A DNA stretch of 64,000 bases from Nocardia mangyaensis (GTDB taxonomy: Bacteria; Actinomycetota; Actinomycetes; Mycobacteriales; Mycobacteriaceae). Where the stretch lies: NCBI RefSeq assembly GCF_001886715.1, contig NZ_CP018082.1, positions 62,001 through 126,000 of the forward strand, written 5' to 3'. The notes beneath the pieces were generated by a model. It was given only the letters and a program-made list of their open reading frames with translations, was not told where the DNA came from and ran no database searches. Both the position numbers and the translations under genes were made by a program. Positions 62,161 through 64,000 of this stretch are shown piece by piece; positions within the stretch are counted from its first letter, which is position 1; each line of letters opens with the position of its first letter.

Positions 62161-62607
62161 TCATGGTGCGGCCAGCAGCGCCCGCAGGTCGGGCACGCGC
62201 CACCGGTCGACGATGCCAGGGCACCCGCGCAGATACTCGACGATGCGATCGGTGCCCCACCCGTGGGATTCGCGCAGCCCCGCGCCGACCATGGCGAGGT
62301 AGCGCGCCGAAGGTCGTTGCGGCGCCACCGTTTCCGGTAGCCACGGCGCGGTGAAGGTCAGGATGGGTACGCCGTCCTCGGTGCCCGCGTGCACCACGGT
62401 CTCGTAGCGGCCCGCACCGAGTTCCACCGTGCCGTCGGCGAGCACCCGCGTCGGATCGAAGTCGCCGCCAGGTTCGCGGTACATCTCCTGGGCCTGCAGA
62501 TCGGCGAACGGCATACCAGAGGTGCTGAACAGCGGGCACGGGCTCACCTCGCGAGGGTCGGTCGGACATGACCACACGCCGAAGCGCGGGCGGGGTGGGT
62601 TCACCAC
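62161..62607 (-). CDS. Hypothetical protein
   Basis: A 148-residue protein (MVNPPRPRFGVWSCPTDP), with GVPILTFTAPWLPETVAPQRP and a helical C-terminus ending VPDLRALLAAP. No known domain, signal or membrane helix. It lies between the tRNA and the copper ATPase gene, 20 bases after the latter on the same strand, so the two may be co-transcribed. Confidence 0.55.
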   Translation of the reverse strand: MVNPPRPRFGVWSCPTDPREVSPCPLFSTSGMPFADLQAQEMYREPGGDFDPTRVLADGTVELGAGRYETVVHAGTEDGVPILTFTAPWLPETVAPQRPSARYLAMVGAGLRESHGWGTDRIVEYLRGCPGIVDRWRVPDLRALLAAP

Positions 62608-62627
62608 CTCGCCCGCGCTCCGGGCGG

Positions 62628-64000
62628 CTACTGTGCCGTCGACTTGAACCGGCGCAGCCGCAGGCTGTTGCTCACGACGAACACCGAGCTGAACGCCATG
62701 GCGGCACCGGCCAGCATCGGGTTGAGCAGCCCCGCCATGGCCAGCGGGATGGCTGCCACGTTGTAGGCGAAGGCCCAGAACAGGTTGCCCTTGATCGTGG
62801 CCAGGGTGCGTCGGGACAGGCGGATCGCGTCGGCGGCGGCCCGTAGGTCGCCGCGGACCAGGGTGAGGTCGCTGGCCTCGATGGCGACATCGGTGCCGGT
62901 GCCCATGGACAGGCCGAGGTCGGCCTGGGCGAGGGCGGCCGCGTCGTTCACGCCGTCACCGACCATGGCGACGACCTTGCCCTCGGCCTGCAGCCGCTTG
63001 ACCGTGTCGACCTTGTCCTGCGGCAGCACCTCGGCGATCACCTCGGTGATGCCGACCTCGTCGCCGATGGCGCGGGCCGCGCGGGCATTGTCACCGGTGA
63101 GCAGGATCGGAGTGAGGCCGAGCTCGCGGAACTGCGAGATGGCCTGGGCCGAAGTCGGTTTCACCGCGTCGGCGACCACGAGCACGCCGCGTGCCTTGCC
63201 GTCCCAGCCCACGGCGACCGCGGTCTTTCCCGCCGACTCCGCTTCCGCCATGGCGGTTTCCAGGCTCTCGGGCAGCGGCTGCGACCAGTCGGCCAGCAGG
63301 CGCGCCCGGCCCACGATCACCGCGTGACCATCCACCACGCCCTGCACACCGAGACCCTCGAGATTGGCGAAGCCCTCCACCGGCAGCAGCGTTCCGTGCT
63401 CGTCCTGCGCGCCCTTGGCGATCGCCTGCGCGATCGGGTGCTCCGACGAATTCTCCAGTGCTGCGGCCAGTTCCAGTACCTGGCTGCGCAGCTCGCCCTC
63501 GGCGGGCAGTACGTCGAGCAGGGTCATCTTGCCGGTGGTGACGGTGCCGGTCTTGTCCAGCACGATGGTGTCGACCTCGCGGGTCGATTCCAGCACCTCG
63601 GGGCCCTTGATCAGGATGCCGAGCTGGGCGCCGCGACCGGTACCGACCATCAGCGCGGTCGGGGTGGCCAGGCCGAGGGCGCACGGGCAGGCGATGATCA
63701 GGACCGCGACGGCCGCGGTGAACGCCGCCGCGACCGCACCGCCGGTGCCGAGCCAGAAGCCGAGGGTGGCCACGGCCAGCGCGATCACGATCGGCACGAA
63801 GATGCCGGAGATCCGGTCGGCCAGCCGCTGGGCCTGCGCCTTGCCGGTCTGCGCGTCCTCGACCAGCCGTGCCATCTGGGCGAGCTGGGTGTCGGAACCG
63901 ATTCTGGTGGCGCGCACCAGGAGACGCCCGCCGACATTCACCGTCGCGCCGGTCACACTGTCGCCCGCGCCGACCTCGACCGGTACCGATTCACCGGTCA
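62628..64000 (-). CDS. Copper-type P1B ATPase (5' end outside window)
   Basis: The frame continues past base 64000; the GTG at 63956 is internal (TGESVPVE just before it is the A-domain motif). Present are CPC in the transport helix (IACPCALGLA), the phosphorylation site DKTGTVTTG, the SEHPIAQAI HP motif of the N-domain, TGDN and GDGVNDAAAL, and two final helices. CPC with HP marks the Cu+/Ag+ exporters (CopA-like). The metal-binding N-terminal domain is not in view. Confidence 0.92.
   Translation of the reverse strand, partial: TGESVPVEVGAGDSVTGATVNVGGRLLVRATRIGSDTQLAQMARLVEDAQTGKAQAQRLADRISGIFVPIVIALAVATLGFWLGTGGAVAAAFTAAVAVLIIACPCALGLATPTALMVGTGRGAQLGILIKGPEVLESTREVDTIVLDKTGTVTTGKMTLLDVLPAEGELRSQVLELAAALENSSEHPIAQAIAKGAQDEHGTLLPVEGFANLEGLGVQGVVDGHAVIVGRARLLADWSQPLPESLETAMAEAESAGKTAVAVGWDGKARGVLVVADAVKPTSAQAISQFRELGLTPILLTGDNARAARAIGDEVGITEVIAEVLPQDKVDTVKRLQAEGKVVAMVGDGVNDAAALAQADLGLSMGTGTDVAIEASDLTLVRGDLRAAADAIRLSRRTLATIKGNLFWAFAYNVAAIPLAMAGLLNPMLAGAAMAFSSVFVVSNSLRLRRFKSTAQ

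Noticed and set aside
1..64000. CRISPR arrays, rRNA genes or prophage modules
   Set aside because: No regularly spaced direct repeats, no rRNA-like stretch and no phage structural or integrase genes were seen.

Overview
The window is high-GC actinobacterial chromosome, most likely Nocardia or a close mycolate-producing relative. The evidence is the gene content (LysX, cutinase, an LCP ligase, PE/PPE/EspG genes, Rieske-lactamase and DUF2470 proteins), frequent GTG starts, ATGA/GTGA overlaps and several leaderless promoters. From rraA to the acyltransferase (about 8.0-61.6 kb) the gene order follows, as far as I recall it, the M. tuberculosis Rv3853-to-Rv3814c region: rraA, GDT1 exporter, sodA, DUF4328, glpQ1, ferritin, LCP, Rv3839-like DUF2470, pheA, Rv3837c-like phosphatase, metallopeptidase, septum-formation protein, serS, Rieske protein, acyltransferase. 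Lineage-specific blocks interrupt it.

Layout. 0-1.5 kb: a winged-helix and two roadblock genes. 1.8-7.5 kb: cutinase, a histidine phosphatase, a membrane protein and LysX. 7.6-12.6 kb: S4 protein, RraA, SRPBCC protein and a copper operon (membrane protein, YcnI, CopC, CopD). 12.7-17.7 kb: RecB-like nuclease, a solo TnpB element and htpG, whose start codon now lies in the end of that element. 17.8-24.9 kb: acetyltransferase, iron ABC transporter, two SDRs and a TetR regulator. 24.9-36.4 kb: a manganese exporter gene behind a yybP-ykoY riboswitch, sodA, rhodanese, DUF4328, GDPD, DUF5926, two ferritins (one without most of its ferroxidase ligands), LCP, CPBP and an iron-box DUF2470 gene. 37-45.6 kb: pheA and its partner phosphatase, an inserted PE-PPE-EspG trio, metallopeptidase, septum-formation protein, ALDH and serS. 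45.7-50.3 kb: a GGDEF/EAL protein and two transporters. 50.5-57.5 kb: an operon of two receptor Ser/Thr kinases, a lipoprotein and a pseudokinase. 57.6-64 kb: oxidoreductase, Rieske/lactamase protein, acyltransferase, truncated OsmC protein, tRNA-Gly and a copper P-type ATPase running off the edge.

The most notable locus is the kinase operon. All three kinase-fold proteins share one plan: cytoplasmic kinase domain, one membrane helix and two extracytoplasmic cysteine repeats. The third has lost every catalytic motif, and a degenerate copy of the shared C-terminus follows it. Metals are the recurring theme elsewhere: copper (two loci), iron (ABC uptake, ferritins, DUF2470 with an IdeR-type box) and manganese (riboswitch-controlled exporter, superoxide dismutase).
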